Positions 37,851 to 48,309 of a DNA stretch of 64,000 nt are shown piece by piece. Under the pieces are notes generated by a model. The model saw only the letters and a program-made list of their open reading frames with translations. It did not search any database and had not been told where the DNA came from. Position 1 is the stretch's first letter, and every line of letters starts with the position of its first letter. A program made the translations under genes and the position numbers. The stretch lies in assembly GCF_042453785.1 (NCBI RefSeq), contig NC_091674.1:5200001-5264000 (forward strand), given 5' to 3'. This DNA comes from Malus domestica. Its lineage: Eukaryota; Streptophyta; Magnoliopsida; Rosales; Rosaceae.

Positions 37851-39384
37851 TTACGGAATTTAAGTTGATACACACCTATTATATAAAATTAACAAAATTT
37901 CAAGGTATAAACATAAGCGCATGTAGTACCAACTGTGAATGAAAATGTCTGGACCTGAGGGTGATAGAGTGGTAAGAGCTGTCAAAACCTCATTCCTTAT
38001 GTTGTCATCTTTAGCGGCCCCCAACATATTCATGAGCTCTAAAGCATCACACATCTCCACAATTTTCATTCTCCTATCATCTGTAAATCAAGAGAAGACA
38101 TAAAAATTTACAACCTGATTTCACAGCTGGAGATCAAAGAGATGAAACAAGCACTTCTATGTTACACAGCTCAAACACAAGAAAGTTTCTGAAAACGATT
38201 CCAGCACAAACTGTAAATGGTAATTCATTACCCAGGTGTGCTTTACAATATCAAAAGTGAATTGCTTTACCAACAAGGCAACCATCACCTATACCCGTAT
38301 GTAAAACAGGTAGAAAATGTACAAAAGAAATATTTCTTTCAACAAATGAAGTAATTCATAATCTTATAGTATACTTGAGAACAAGGCAGTTCTTGCAACA
38401 ACTAAAATGTGATTTCTAATCTTATTTGGGTATCCCGTATACTTTGTAAATGTTTTTTAAGTTAAATAATATTTAAGTGCAAGAAAGAAAATGGCAAAGC
38501 TTATGTATGCACGTCAACAAATATACAAATTAATATATAGCATCGTTTCCATTTAGGTTTTTCTAGCATTTACCTAACGCTTGTGAAAGTGGCAGAAATT
38601 AGCCACATTTGACATTAGTTCCACTGTTGGTGTCTTCGTCTGAACTTGTATTTCAACGGCCTGTGGTACTAGTGACGGTTCGTTCTTATCCTTCAAGGTG
38701 TCTAAAAGTCTTTGTGGAGAAGCACTCAAATATGGAATTTGTGAGGGTTCCAACTCAACCGCCTTTAATTGAGCTTCTTTTAACTTATTTGTCAAGCTCT
38801 CAATCTGTTTCAGATAGTTATTGATTATTAGAATATTTGCAGTGGTCTTTGTTTGCATCTTTAACATTTCGGCGTTATGTGCATTGCTATTCTTCTAATT
38901 AATCTCTACTTTTCAGAAAATCTTTTCAACTTCATTGTTCAGCATTTTGATCGTTTGGCTGAGTATCAAGCATTCTTTATTTGATGCATCCATTACATGT
39001 GCCATTATTTCCCTGAAGGTTATATACCTTTTCTCATCAATGCTTCTAGCTTTCTTGAACTCATCGAATAACTATTCACTTATAACTTCATCAGTTTGCT
39101 CCGTGTTCTTGTTCACATTATGATCATTTCCTTCGTCGTTGTTGATGACATTCTAATCAAGCCAGTTATGTTTTCCATGTTTTGTCCTTCTTCATTTTCA
39201 GAATGAACCTCATCAATTTCGACATTAGTTGTCTTGCATTACTTTGCCATCTTTTTATGCCTTTTTGCCTTTTAAGATTGTTCTTCTGGTTGAGCAGAAG
39301 GAATATCAAAACCAAACTACACATAATAACATTACATATTTTGTTAATTTTCACAAAATGTCCAACATTTTTTTTGGAAATTGA

Positions 39385-39560
39385 GCACATTGTTTATGAA
39401 ATACACACTATTTATGAAATTAACCAACAATGTTTATGAAATATACACACTATTATGAAATTAACCAACATCGTTTATGAAATATACACACTATTTATGA
39501 AATTAACTAACACTGTTTATGAAATAGACACTCTATTTATAGTACTACAACATAATTGCT
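39385..39560. repeat. ACTATTTATGAAAT motif array
   Basis: Alternating GTTTATGAAATATACACACT and ATTTATGAAATTAACCAACA phrases, about eight motif copies with a spacing near 20-45 bp. Confidence 0.85.
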
Positions 39561-40959
39561 CAAACTATTTATGAACAAATAAGTCACAGTTATTATGGAA
39601 GAGTACAAAAGACACATTGAATGAACCATTTCTTTTGTAGAATCAGTTAATTGTTTATAGATGTTATTTGGTCATATATGCTAGTTTTTTGTTTGGAGAT
39701 TGTTTTGTACCTGTTGTGGTATGTCCTCTCTGTTTGATTCATCTTTGTTGTTTGATTCATCCTCTTGAGTATTAGGTTGCTTTCTTTTATTCGCCTTTTC
39801 ATTTTTGTCGTTGTTTCTTTGTAGGTTCTTCATGTGGCTGTTCAGAAGGAATGACATCCTTAATCTGCAAACAGTCACATTAGATAAGTGTCATTTTATA
39901 TGATAAATCATTATTTTTGTGTTGGAAAACACTATTTTTCAAAGTGAAATATATTGATTATTGGTGATTACCTTGATTTTTCCACTGGGATATCCTTGAT
40001 TGCTTTATGGATCATGCTTGTGTCCCATCTTGTGATTGTCGGAATCATGTTTTCTCGTCCTTCTATTGTCTCCACTAGATTTGTGTGAGCACGTATCCAG
40101 TACTAAATGAATTAAGTAAGTGATGTTAGTTTGTGCAAAACTTTGTAAGAAACAATTCATGTTATTTTTATTAACTATGTTGGTTACTTACCAAAACAAG
40201 GACGGTACATCCTCTAGTGGTCGATTCTTCTCCTTCCTCCCTTTTTTTCTTTCTTTTCCGAGCATCTTGAACAGATAGTCCCTTACTCATTTGGCCCAAT
40301 TGTACTTGTTTATCTACTGCAAGTTTGTACATATTTTCAGGAAACTCCAGGTGATGGAGGTTCTAGAGTTTGTAAATAGCAGTGATTGAACAAGGTGTGC
40401 GCATATGAGTGAAGCAATATCTTGTGCGTCCTCAGGTGTTTCGTCTTTAAGTGCTTTCTCATATGCCTTTGCAAGATGCTTCTTCTTGACTACCTTGACA
40501 TCTATGAAGTACTTTTTGATGAGGCGGTCATCATCATCAAATTTGGTTGATTTGTTTGTATTCGGCATATTGATTCCTTTGTTGTTCAATCCGAAGTTTT
40601 AGGCAAAATCATCGTTGGTAATCCCATGTGATTCATGATGCCCAGATTTAAACTTTTGGTTTGTTTGGTTGTAGCAGTTAATGATTTTGATCAAGTCCAT
40701 ATCGGACTTCCTCTTCCTTTATGACGTAATCAAAGTCCCATCCATGTACGTCTTCAGTAGACTCCAAAATCGCATCTTTGCTAGTTCATCATAGACGTCT
40801 TGACGTCGTTGTAACATAGGGTTGTAAACTTTCATTGTTTCTGCAAACCTGGTCATGTTGCATCTGTATTGGAGGTATTCCTTCTTCTGTTTAGCTTCTT
40901 TTTTCTTAGTTTTACCCCTTCTTTGCTGGGTTTTTCATTGTTTTCATCTTCAACAATGA

Positions 40960-41737
40960 AAATTGTTAGGATACTATTTATTGAACTATAACAAAAAAAT
41001 GCATGTTATTTATGAAACTACACTAAATAAACTCACTCTATTTTATGTAATGTACCAAAATAAACCCCATTGAAAAAAAAAACTACACACAAATGGCATA
41101 AACTAACCAAGAAATGATAGAACTCACAATATTTATGAAATATGTCAAACTTTTCATGAAATATCCCACACTATTTATGGATATAGAACAATATAACCCA
41201 CACTGTTTATGAATTATTCCACACTATTTATAAGGAAAGGGAGCAAAACAAAACAAACCAACCTACATTGTTTATGAATGGGATAAAACAAAACCAAAAC
41301 AATCCTCAATATTTATGATATATAACTATTAAGAATTGTTTATGGATCTAGAACAATATAACTACACTGTTTATGAAATATACCACATTATTTATATGGA
41401 AATGGATCAAAACCAAATCAAACCAACACACATTTTTTATGAAAGGGATAAAAAAAAAAATCAAATCAAACCAACCCACATTGTTTATGAAAGGGATCAA
41501 AACAAAACCAAATCAATCCACATTATTTATGAAATGGAGCAAATTGAATATTAGTCCAAAATAGCAGCCAATATTTATGAGATATAACAATTAAGAACTG
41601 TTTATGGACATAAAACAATATAACCACACTGTTTATATGAAAAGGGATAAAACCGAAAATTATTTCTGGAATTTAAGCATAATAACCTAACTATTTTGTG
41701 AAATTGATGAAAAATAACCCCCAATCTTTATGAGATG
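40960..41737. repeat. TTTATGAAA motif-rich right arm of the MULE
   Basis: Some fifteen ACTGTTTATGAAAT or ATTTATGAAA copies are scattered among AACCAAATCAAACCAACCCACA phrases. There is no coding sequence. The stretch ends at the 5-bp duplication AGATG (41733-41737) of the gypsy insertion. Confidence 0.8.
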
Positions 41738-41947
41738 TGTTTGTACCATACTTGACCAATCCCGAAACTACCGAGCACCGGCCAACGCTATACTGTCAAG
41801 GACCCAGAAGAGTTCCCCTCCGACCAGGAGGCCAATCACTACTCGACACGTGTCAAGATTAGAAGCCAATCAGAGCGCAGCACGTGTCGACATCAAGAAC
41901 CAATCATAACATGACACATGTCAATGTGACAAAGCTACAAGTTTTTC

Positions 41948-41955
41948 TATAAATA
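41948..41955 (+). promoter_or_regulatory. TATA box of the gypsy 5' LTR
   Basis: TATAAATA followed by GGGG, within the LTR. The same box is at 50540-50547 in the 3' LTR. Confidence 0.7.
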
Positions 41956-42356
41956 GGGGTCATTCCCCCACAATATTGCCTAATGCCATTTGTGTTAAAT
42001 CATTCACAAGAACTCACTAAATTGAGAGCTTGATCCTTTGTACTTGTGTAAGCCCTTCACTACTAATAAGAACTCCTCTACTCCGTGGACGTAGCCAATC
42101 TGGGTGAACCACGTACATCCTGTGTTTGCTTCTCTGTCTCTATTTATTTACGTACTTATCCTCACTAGTGACCGAAGCAACCAAGCGAAGGTCACAAAAC
42201 CTGACACTTTCTGTTGTACCAAAGTCTTCCCTGATTTTGTGCATCAACATTTGGCGCCGTCTGTGGGAAACGACACTTATTCCTACTCTCTTCAGCTGTG
42301 TCAAGCTGGTTTCTATCATTCGTACACTTTCTTTTGACCAGGCATCCCTCTCCAAC

Positions 42357-44051
42357 ATGGGAAGCGAAGGAAGCCACAGCACACAGAATGACACCCCCCT
42401 TGCACATAGTGCGAAACAACGAAAGAAGGAAGGAAAACGAGTTATTCTTCAAGCTAAAGTCGATGAGTTGGAAGCTCAGAACAACAAGATAGCAATGAGG
42501 AATGAGGTCCTCCAGGAGCAATATGAGAAGCTCTTCGAGACACTCCACGAAGCTAGGCAAGCTCAGACACGCGAGCTTGTTGCCCCCGTGGAAGTCAACC
42601 ATCAACTGGGTGCCCTCCAACATGGAGGGTCACATGCATTCGACATAGATATCCCTGATAGGGAACAGATTACCCCTCGACTTGATAATCAACATGAGGC
42701 TTCTCTTAACCCAGTTGCTTCGACCCGAACCATGAGAAGTGGAGGGAGACACCTCTTTGCTGAAGGGGCAGAAGGATCGAAAGCCGTCTTTCGTGATTGT
42801 CGGGATTTCCTGAAGCAACGTCGAGAGAATTCCATCCATATAAGCTCAAAGATTAATGACCCAAGGATTTCTGAGAGACTCGGTCCCCTGCCACGGCCCA
42901 AGCCGACCACCAATTTGGGGAAGGGGCAACAAGTCCTAGAGAGACATGAGGGTACAGGGGACTCAGAGGTGTTCCGACAGACATACCCTGGAAGCCAGTA
43001 CAGCGAGTCCAGGGAAAAATCACATGCCCTTGATCAAACCTTCCTAATTCCAATAGGAGATGGAGATTTACGAAAGAAAGCTCCAGTGACACATAACTCC
43101 GCTCAGGACCCCCTTGTCCTACAACTTCTTGAGGAAGTAAACAAGTTGAAGGTTGAACGTCAGGCTGAAATACCTGACTGGAACCAACCCAGGCCTGGCC
43201 CTCTTACAAGGAGGATCCTCAACACCCCCCTTCAAGCAAAGACAAAGCAAAAGCTTGGCTTGCAACTTTATACTGGAAAAGAGGACCCGATTGAGCACCT
43301 TAACCTCTTTGAGTCCACCATGGCATACCGGATGCACACCGACGAAGAGCGATGTCTTCTCTTCCCCTCCACCCTCTCTGGTGGAGCTCTAAATTGGTAT
43401 TGTCGTCTTACACCTGAGACGGTAGACTCATTTGAAGAATTGAGGAAACTATTTGTTTCCCAACACATTTTCCAAACCGATCGCTTGCACTCTGCAGATG
43501 ACTTGTACACTATCCGCCAGAAGCCAGACGAGTCATTACGTATGTATGCTGGCCGCTTCAGCCATGAATACTCCCGGTGTGCCGAGGCAGATGACAAGAC
43601 TGCCCTCAAAGCCTTCACGGCAGGCCTACGTGATTGTTTATTTAAATACATGATCAATGCCAATACTTGGAAGACTTACTCTGAGGTGATGGCGCAGGCT
43701 TATAACCATGCCTCCGCCGAGGCAAAGACATATCAGGAGAAACCCCCTACAACCATCCTTTATCAACAAGTGGGAGGTGGAAGCCAGACTCACCTAAATG
43801 AGAAGACCTCGACTTTCCAAACAGCAGTGGCACCTCCCCATGCCTTGCATAATGCTTCGCCGAATCAACAGACATATCAATTTCAAGGCAAGAGGAAGGA
43901 TTTCCATCCTCACCACTCTCCTTTCAGTAAAAAGAGTAAGGGACACTATCCCGATAACCAAGGGTATCGCCACAATAGCGCTCGCCCCCAGGCAGTCAAT
44001 GCAGTGGGTCAAACCCGCGTCAAGGGTATCGCCACAATAGCGAGGTTTTAG
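42357..44051 (+). CDS. gag: Gypsy gag polyprotein
   Basis: The start MGSEGSHSTQND at 42357 is the first ATG after the primer-binding site; the open frame itself extends back into the LTR. A predicted coiled coil (ILQAKVDELEAQNNKIAMRN) is followed by a linker and the retrotransposon gag domain: LQLYTGKEDPIEHLNLFEST, then FPSTLSGGALNWYCRLTPE and DSFEELRKLFVSQH, to AFTAGLRD and YSEVMAQAYNHASAEA. The protein would be 564 aa. No CCHC zinc knuckle was seen before the frame ends at 44051, where the internal deletion begins. The frame is intact, consistent with a recent insertion. Confidence 0.85.
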   Translation: MGSEGSHSTQNDTPLAHSAKQRKKEGKRVILQAKVDELEAQNNKIAMRNEVLQEQYEKLFETLHEARQAQTRELVAPVEVNHQLGALQHGGSHAFDIDIPDREQITPRLDNQHEASLNPVASTRTMRSGGRHLFAEGAEGSKAVFRDCRDFLKQRRENSIHISSKINDPRISERLGPLPRPKPTTNLGKGQQVLERHEGTGDSEVFRQTYPGSQYSESREKSHALDQTFLIPIGDGDLRKKAPVTHNSAQDPLVLQLLEEVNKLKVERQAEIPDWNQPRPGPLTRRILNTPLQAKTKQKLGLQLYTGKEDPIEHLNLFESTMAYRMHTDEERCLLFPSTLSGGALNWYCRLTPETVDSFEELRKLFVSQHIFQTDRLHSADDLYTIRQKPDESLRMYAGRFSHEYSRCAEADDKTALKAFTAGLRDCLFKYMINANTWKTYSEVMAQAYNHASAEAKTYQEKPPTTILYQQVGGGSQTHLNEKTSTFQTAVAPPHALHNASPNQQTYQFQGKRKDFHPHHSPFSKKSKGHYPDNQGYRHNSARPQAVNAVGQTRVKGIATIARF

Positions 44052-45156
44052 CCTGCCATACTTAAGGTGTCTTACGCCTGCCGAGGCGGAAATCGTCCTT
44101 CGGGAAATACATGAGGGAGTCTGTGGAGATCATGCTGGATCTCGGTCCCTAGCACACAAGACTTTTCGCCAAGGATATTACTGGCCAACACTCCACCAGG
44201 ATGCCATCAAAGTATCCCGCTCATGTGACAAATGTCAACGATATGCAACTATTCCTCATTCCCCTCCAGAGCCTCTTACTCCTATGATCAGCCCTTGGCC
44301 CTTCGCCCAGTGGGGACTTGATTTGATCGGCCCAATGCCGGCAGAGAAGGGCAAAGTCTGTTACGCAGTCGTTGCAGTGGACTACTTCACAAAGTGGGCC
44401 GAAGTAGAACCCTTGGCAACCATTACTGAGGCAAAGATAGAAGACTTCGTGTGGAAGAACATCCTTTGTAGATTCGGCATTCCCAATGCGATAGTCACTG
44501 ACAATGGGCGACAGTTTGACAACAAGAAGTTCAGGTTGTTCTGCTCTAAGTTCAACATCAACTTATGCTTTGCCTCTCCAGCTCATCCCCAGTCTAATGG
44601 ACAAGTTGAGGCCATCAACAAAATAATCAAGCGCACTTTGAAAACCAGCTTGGACAAAGCTAAAGGCTGTTGGCCAGAATTTGTACCCCAAGTTCTTTGG
44701 TCATATCGCACTTCATATCGGACTTCAACAGGAGAAACTCCATTCTCACTTGCCTTTGGCACAGAGGCGGTTGTCCCTGTTGAGCTCGAGCAAGCAACAT
44801 TCCGAGTCCAGAACTACATTCAAAGTGAAAATGATAAACAACTCACCCTCAACTTGGATTTAGTCGAGGAACACAGAAACCAAGCTCACTTGAGGAATGT
44901 CGCATACAAGCAGCGCATCTCCAACTATTATGACTCTAGGGTCAAGCCTCGTTCTTTCAAAATAGGAGACTGGGTCTTAAAGAAAAGATTACTCTGCGAC
45001 AGAGTCCCGAGTGAAGGCACACTTAGTCCAAACTGGGATGGACCGTATGAAGTCATTGGCATCAGTCGCCCTGGCTCTTACACACTTAGAAGCTCCGATG
45101 GCAAGACCCTTGGCCATCCATGGAACGCTGATCACTTGAAGTACTACTACAAATAG
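44041..45156 (+). CDS. Gypsy integrase region (pol remnant)
   Basis: Open from 44041 in the frame of the conserved start SLPYLRCLTPAEAEIVLREI; the first ATG in frame is at 44284. An HHCC zinc domain (H..H about 30 residues before CDKCQ) is followed by the catalytic core: first Asp in GLDLIGPMP, second Asp in IVTDNGRQF, and Glu in SNGQVEAINKIIKR. The C-terminal part has FKIGDWVLKKR and LSPNWDGPYEVI and ends LGHPWNADHLKYYYK. No chromodomain follows. Protease, reverse transcriptase and RNase H that should precede it are missing, so this is the 3' end of pol joined to gag by a deletion. It can be expressed only if some internal start or frameshift is used. Confidence 0.85.
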   Translation, partial: RGFSLPYLRCLTPAEAEIVLREIHEGVCGDHAGSRSLAHKTFRQGYYWPTLHQDAIKVSRSCDKCQRYATIPHSPPEPLTPMISPWPFAQWGLDLIGPMPAEKGKVCYAVVAVDYFTKWAEVEPLATITEAKIEDFVWKNILCRFGIPNAIVTDNGRQFDNKKFRLFCSKFNINLCFASPAHPQSNGQVEAINKIIKRTLKTSLDKAKGCWPEFVPQVLWSYRTSYRTSTGETPFSLAFGTEAVVPVELEQATFRVQNYIQSENDKQLTLNLDLVEEHRNQAHLRNVAYKQRISNYYDSRVKPRSFKIGDWVLKKRLLCDRVPSEGTLSPNWDGPYEVIGISRPGSYTLRSSDGKTLGHPWNADHLKYYYK

Positions 45157-45368
45157 ACTCACGATGTACAAGTGTTGAGCTATAGCCGTTCGGCATCCTA
45201 TGTAATGAAGGCCATTTGGCAATGAATTCAATAAAGAGGTAATTTAGCCAACTCAGCCCTCACTCTTTTACATTCATAGCAAGCGATGCCAGAACCCTTC
45301 TCAATCAGAAAGCAATCCGTCTTCCACAGTCACTACAAAACAAGCAAATGAAGACCGTGTCAAGCGCC

Positions 45369-45369
<1 letters not shown>

Positions 45370-45407
<38 letters not shown>
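45370..45407 (+). repeat. Poly(A) tract of 38 bases
   Basis: An uninterrupted A run, directly followed by the AAGCTTCACC minisatellite. Confidence 0.97.
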
Positions 45408-45408
<1 letters not shown>

Positions 45409-45885
45409 AGCTTCATCCAAAAAGCTTCACCCGAAAAGCTTCACCTCTAAAGCTTCACCCACAAAGCTTCACCTAAAAAGCTTCACCCAAAAAGCTTCAC
45501 CCGAAAAGCTTCACCTCCAAAGCTTCACCCACAAAGCTTCACCTAAAAAGCTTCACCCACAAAGCTTCACCTAAAAAGCTTCACCCAACAAGCTTCACCC
45601 AAAAAAAAAAACTTCACCCGAAAAGCTTCACTTAAAAAAGCTTCACCTACAAAGCTTCACCTAAAAAATCTTCACCTAGAAAGCTCCCTCTACATACTTT
45701 CACCATCAACGCTTCACCATCAAAGCTTCACCTAGAAAGCTTCATCTACAAAGCTTCACCATCAAAGCTTCACCTAGAAAGCTTCATCTACAAAGCTTCA
45801 TCTACAAAGCTTCACCATCAAAGCTTCACCTAGAAAGGTTCAACACCAAAGCTTCACCTACAAAGCTTCAACACAAAACCTTGCT
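45408..45885 (+). repeat. AAGCTTCACC minisatellite
   Basis: About thirty copies of a 15-16 bp unit AAAAAGCTTCACCCR (variants CACCTA, CACCAT), in the gypsy 3' tail. The unit contains a HindIII site, so it would give a ladder of tiny fragments. Confidence 0.92.
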
Positions 45886-46439
45886 CCAAATAAACAAATT
45901 TTGTTCACAAAACCCAAGATGCCCTTGAACTTGTACAAAAACACTTGGGTAAACATAAACATTTTTTGTTTTACACCCACAAGGGCCCAAAATTTTCCTT
46001 CTTATTTATTCACTTATATATGTTCCCAAACATATTATAATAGATCCAACAACAAGCCAAAGTCCCAAGTTTCATAATGGACAAAAGTACAAGCAATTCA
46101 TCAATAATGAAGGTGCTACAAAAATTGGAATCTGCCCCAAAATAGAAATCCAACCCAAGAGACTTTTTCTCTCTCTCCCTCTTCCGCCTCCTTTCATCTA
46201 TCAAATTTCTGCAACCTCTTCTCTTCTCCAATGGAGCTGAATTTTGGACACCCTATAGTTCTTGAGCATATGAACAACTTTCAAGAAGGAACCATTTCTG
46301 TTTGAGCGACGGAAATTAAAGTGTTGAAGCTCCAAACATGACAGTCGGATTCTTGCAGATTTCGAAGCTGCTGTGATGTTTCGAAGATCTGGAAATATTT
46401 AACCATTAGTTCATTCTGAATTTTTGATATGTTATGAAA

Positions 46440-47020
46440 GAGACGATGAGGAACAACTTCAATGAAGAAAGCATGCCGATCTGAACAATAGAAAATGGAG
46501 TTTCGAAGCTCACAACAAATCTGACGGGTTGACAGAAAAATAATAACCAGTCATTCATCATACCTGGATTTCTGGAGTTATACTGCTCCGAGGGATCTCA
46601 AATTTGGATATGTTGTAGTTCACGAGCTGAGGAACAACTTCAATGAAGAAAGCATACCGATCTGAACAAGAGAAAATGAAGTTTCGAAGCTCACAACAAA
46701 TCTGACGGGTTGACAGAAAAATAATAACCAGTCATTCATCATACCTGGATTTCTGGAGTTATACTGCTCCGAGGGATCTCAAATTTGGATATGTTGTAGT
46801 TCACAAGCGGAGGAACAACTTCGATGAAGAAAGTATGTTGATCTGAACAAGAGAAAATGGAGTTTCGAAGCTCACAACAAGTCTGACGGATTAACAGAAC
46901 ATTGATGAACAGTTACTCATCATACTTGAATTTCTGAAGTTGTACTACTCCGATGGATCTCAAATTTGGATATGTTGTAGTTCACAAGATAAGGAACAAC
47001 TTTCATGAAGACGACTTTGC
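46440..47020 (+). repeat. 181-bp tandem repeat, three full copies plus a diverged one
   Basis: The phrase GAACAACTTCAATGAAGAAA recurs at 46451, 46632, 46813 and (diverged) 46994, a spacing of 181 bp each time. Each unit includes TTTCGAAGCTCACAACAA and GATCTCAAATTTGGATATG. A more diverged copy may precede it at about 46,270. Confidence 0.88.
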
Positions 47021-47289
47021 AATCTGAGCTATAGAGAAAGGTGTTATCTTGCATCCACTCAGGCTGATTAGTGGAAACGAAAAGCAATTCCACCAAAGAA
47101 AAGATGAAAAAGAGAGAAAAGCTACTAATTGCACTTGATCTTGTCTAGTCAATAGCATGCAGCATCAAACACACAAAAGTTGGAAATATTTTTAGATAAA
47201 GCATATACGAATGTGTGACATCGAACCAAGAATTCGTTACTTTGACAAATTAGTAACACGCGAGACACCTCATTCGGCAACTCTCTTCG

Positions 47290-47440
47290 CCTGAAGACTT
47301 GGGGGACTCCCACCATATGCTACTGCACCTTGATACTCGGCAGTCTCACAACCACTCAGTGACTTGGATTTTTCAAGTCTCCAACCGAGAAGTTTTCCTC
47401 ACTCGGGAAATTAAGGGAACACTACCTCAAACTACATGCT
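47290..47440 (+). repeat. Internal copy of the pre-LTR segment of the gypsy element
   Basis: GACTTGGGGGACTCCCACCAT, then TTTTTCAAGTCTCCAACCGAGAAG and CTCACTCGGGAAATTAAGG parallel the text just upstream of the 3' LTR (about 50,142-50,329: GACTTGGGGGACTCC, CAAGTCCCCAACCGAGGAG, CTCACTCGGGAACTTAGGGG). No LTR follows the internal copy. Confidence 0.75.
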
Positions 47441-47625
47441 TCACTCACAAAGCTTCAACAATACAGGTTTCAACAAAAGCAAAAATTCAAAGAACTTTAT
47501 GAAGAAGGCTTTGGTGTATTTAACACAATATGTTGAAATGAAGCAAAGCTTATTTATTAATATTTTCGATAAGCCACAAATATGTACATATACATGAGTC
47601 AAAATAAACAAACAAAAGGGAGCCT

Positions 47626-48300
47626 TCACAAAGGTTGCTTAGGGGAAGTCTCAGCAGTCGGTAGAGCCCCAGAAAGAGAAAGCACCGGAGGGTGGTTATC
47701 CGGAGCCTCAGTACTTGACAAAACCCCAGAAGGAGGAGGCATTGGAGGTTCATCATTTGAAGCTTCATTACCAGGTACAGCCCCAGAGGACGAAGGCAAT
47801 AAATGCCTTTGGAACAAACCCACAAACCGCTGATGATCAAGTAAAACCTTACCATCAGATTCCTTCATCTGGTCAAGCTTCCTCTTCATGTTTGTAGCAT
47901 AGTCATGGGCGAGCCGGTGTAACTGCTTATTCTCATGCTTGAGCCCTCTAATCTCCTGTTTGAGACTCATCACTTCAGCAGCCAATGATTCAACTTGGCG
48001 GGTTCTAGCAAATAGGCGTTGGGCCATATTAGACACAGAACCTGCACACTGAACACTAAGAGCCAGAGAGTCCTTAACAGCCAACTCATCAGACCGTTTG
48101 GAAAGTAGTCTGTTATCTTTGGGAGTGAGAAGGTTCCTGGCCACCACTGCAGCGGTCATATCATTCTTCATCACAGAATCCCCAACGGTAAGAGGACCAG
48201 TAGGGGATATGAAGGATGGGCGCCATATGTTGTCTGGAGAAGGCGCGGCTGTCTCTTCTCCAAGGTTCAAGTCAAAACGACGGTCGGAGGGTCCAGACAT
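47626..48300 (-). CDS. Antisense open frame of the gypsy element, function unknown
   Basis: The frame runs opposite to gag and integrase, in the long tail before the 3' LTR. The likely start is MSGPSDRRFDLNLGEE (48300); two more residues are possible upstream (MKMSG, 48306). The protein is about 224 aa: a DLNL-containing N-terminus, a Ser/Pro-rich linker, a central region (about residues 75-150) with a coiled-coil pattern VESLAAEVMSLKQEIRGLKH, and a Pro/Ser/Glu-rich tail with three imperfect repeats of SGALPSTEAP type. Extra antisense frames in this position are described in Tat-lineage plant gypsy elements, with no established function. Its intactness over 225 codons in a repeat-rich tail argues that it is, or recently was, maintained. 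Confidence 0.55.
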   Translation of the reverse strand: MSGPSDRRFDLNLGEETAAPSPDNIWRPSFISPTGPLTVGDSVMKNDMTAAVVARNLLTPKDNRLLSKRSDELAVKDSLALSVQCAGSVSNMAQRLFARTRQVESLAAEVMSLKQEIRGLKHENKQLHRLAHDYATNMKRKLDQMKESDGKVLLDHQRFVGLFQRHLLPSSSGAVPGNEASNDEPPMPPPSGVLSSTEAPDNHPPVLSLSGALPTAETSPKQPL

Positions 48301-48309
48301 TTTCAAATG

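Larger units (their letters stand above)
34207..40950 (-). pseudogene. Ulp1-like (C48) cysteine protease gene carried by the MULE, decayed
   Basis: Read from high to low coordinates. An N-terminal region has MKVYNPMLQRRQDVYDELAK (about 40,830-40,780) and TKFDDDDRLIKKYF, then PEDAQDIASLICAHLVQSLL (ending near 40,314). A later piece reads ENMIPTITRWDTSMIHKAIK (about 40,050-39,985), followed by a coiled-coil-like piece ending near 38,574. The protease region has DLHSLMVNGPISTQIID (about 36,085-36,030), SLVVLDTNTTK and THYNSI (about 34,990-34,930), FQVNEDRTCAQQKSTS (about 34,670-34,625) and a terminal piece ending TLTSIGH at 34,207. The order HW-like/LD..HYNS, then the QQ..DCG-like block, is that of Ulp1 domains used in KAONASHI-type MULEs. 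Stops, frame changes and a Cassandra insertion (35,068-35,703) break it. Exon borders were not resolved. Confidence 0.65.

Noticed and set aside
45408..45885. CRISPR-like array
   Set aside because: Units are contiguous without unique spacers, in a plant retroelement tail.
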